Below are positions 63,681-64,000 of a stretch of DNA of 64,000 nt, piece by piece. Numbering within the stretch: position 1 is the stretch's first letter; every line of letters starts with the position of its first letter. The translations under genes were made by a program, and so were the position numbers. The notes under the pieces are model-generated. The model saw only the letters and a program-made list of their open reading frames with translations, was not told where the DNA came from and did not search any database. Origin of the DNA: Sphagnum compactum (Eukaryota > Bryophyta > Sphagnopsida > Sphagnales); contig OZ234494.1 of NCBI GenBank assembly GCA_965153455.1, positions 23,746,001 through 23,810,000 of the forward strand, given 5' to 3'.

Positions 63681-64000
63681 TAGTGTTAGGTTTCCTTGAA
63701 GTTGCAACTCTGGGAGCTTAACCTGGACACATTATACATGCGCAATTTGCTTCCCATTCTAGGTTTCTTTGAACTTGCAACTCTGAGAACTTGACCTGGA
63801 CACATATAGATGTGCTTTGTTTCAAATTCTAGGTGTCCTTGAACTTGCAACTCTGAGAATTCAACCTAGACACATATCAAAAGGCAATTCGCATCCAATT
63901 CTAGGTTTTCTTGAACTTGCAACTCTCAGACTTTAACCTGAGCACATACAGATGCACAATTTTCTTCCAATTCTAGGTTTCCTTGAACTTGTAACTCTGA
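63681..64000. repeat. 71-bp tandem array, four to five units, cut by the window end
   Basis: Each unit contains TTCTAGGTTTCCTTGAACTT, GCAACTCTGAGA, TTGACCTGGACACATA and an AGATGTGCAATTTGCTTCC-like stretch. Units begin near 63689, 63760, 63830, 63900 and 63973. The array lies about 0.45 kb upstream of the Cys-rich gene's modelled start. Confidence 0.85.

Overview
The window looks like nuclear DNA of a land plant, probably a non-flowering one (fern, lycophyte, bryophyte or gymnosperm). Genes are few and split by GT-AG introns, intergenic DNA is AT-rich and kilobases long, and the recognisable proteins (neprosin, EMC10, XRCC4, DUF3444) are of plant type. Decayed reverse-transcriptase sequence and small hAT- and CACTA-type DNA transposons with intact ends lie between the genes. 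I saw no rRNA, tRNA, CRISPR array or bacterial-style operon. The species cannot be fixed from the sequence alone.

Layout. 1-6.5 kb: no gene recognised, decayed sequence. 6.5-7.3 kb: GC-richer patch with competing open frames, unresolved. 7.4-10.3 kb (+): an intronless 751-codon gene that joins an XRCC4 head and coiled coil (DNA-ligase-IV partner in end joining) to an AT-hook linker and a C-terminal DUF3444 domain. This is the most unusual object in the window. 10.3-18 kb: AT-rich DNA with a 735-bp hAT-like element. 18.1-22.1 kb (-): an eight-exon neprosin (glutamic prolyl endopeptidase) gene. 22.8-23.3 kb: minisatellite. 27.4-29.4 kb (+): reverse-transcriptase relic. 30.2-30.85 kb: a roughly 650-bp fold-back inverted repeat. 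31.9-35.3 kb (-): a complete eight-exon EMC10 gene. 35.6-38.5 kb: second hAT-like element, C20 tract, tandem repeats. 40.9-45.8 kb (-): a ten-exon gene for an approximately 1160-residue Ser/Pro-rich plant protein of unknown function. 46.1-46.6 kb: six units of a ~92-bp tandem repeat. 50.7-51.6 kb: a 979-bp CACTA-type element with a perfect 3-bp target duplication. 53-58 kb: AT-rich, nothing found. 59.2 kb (-): last exon of a small membrane protein. 61.2-63.2 kb (-): a multi-exon gene for a Cys-rich, probably membrane-anchored protein. 63.7-64 kb: a 71-bp tandem repeat running off the end.

The genes do not form a pathway. EMC10 and neprosin both concern the secretory route (membrane-protein insertion; a secreted protease), and XRCC4 concerns nuclear DNA repair; the adjacency carries no functional message that I can see. 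A recurring layout is that minus-strand genes have a minisatellite within 0.2-0.8 kb upstream of their start (neprosin, the Ser/Pro-rich gene, the Cys-rich gene). Exon boundaries were built by hand from frame continuity, splice dinucleotides and family knowledge; nothing was run against a database.
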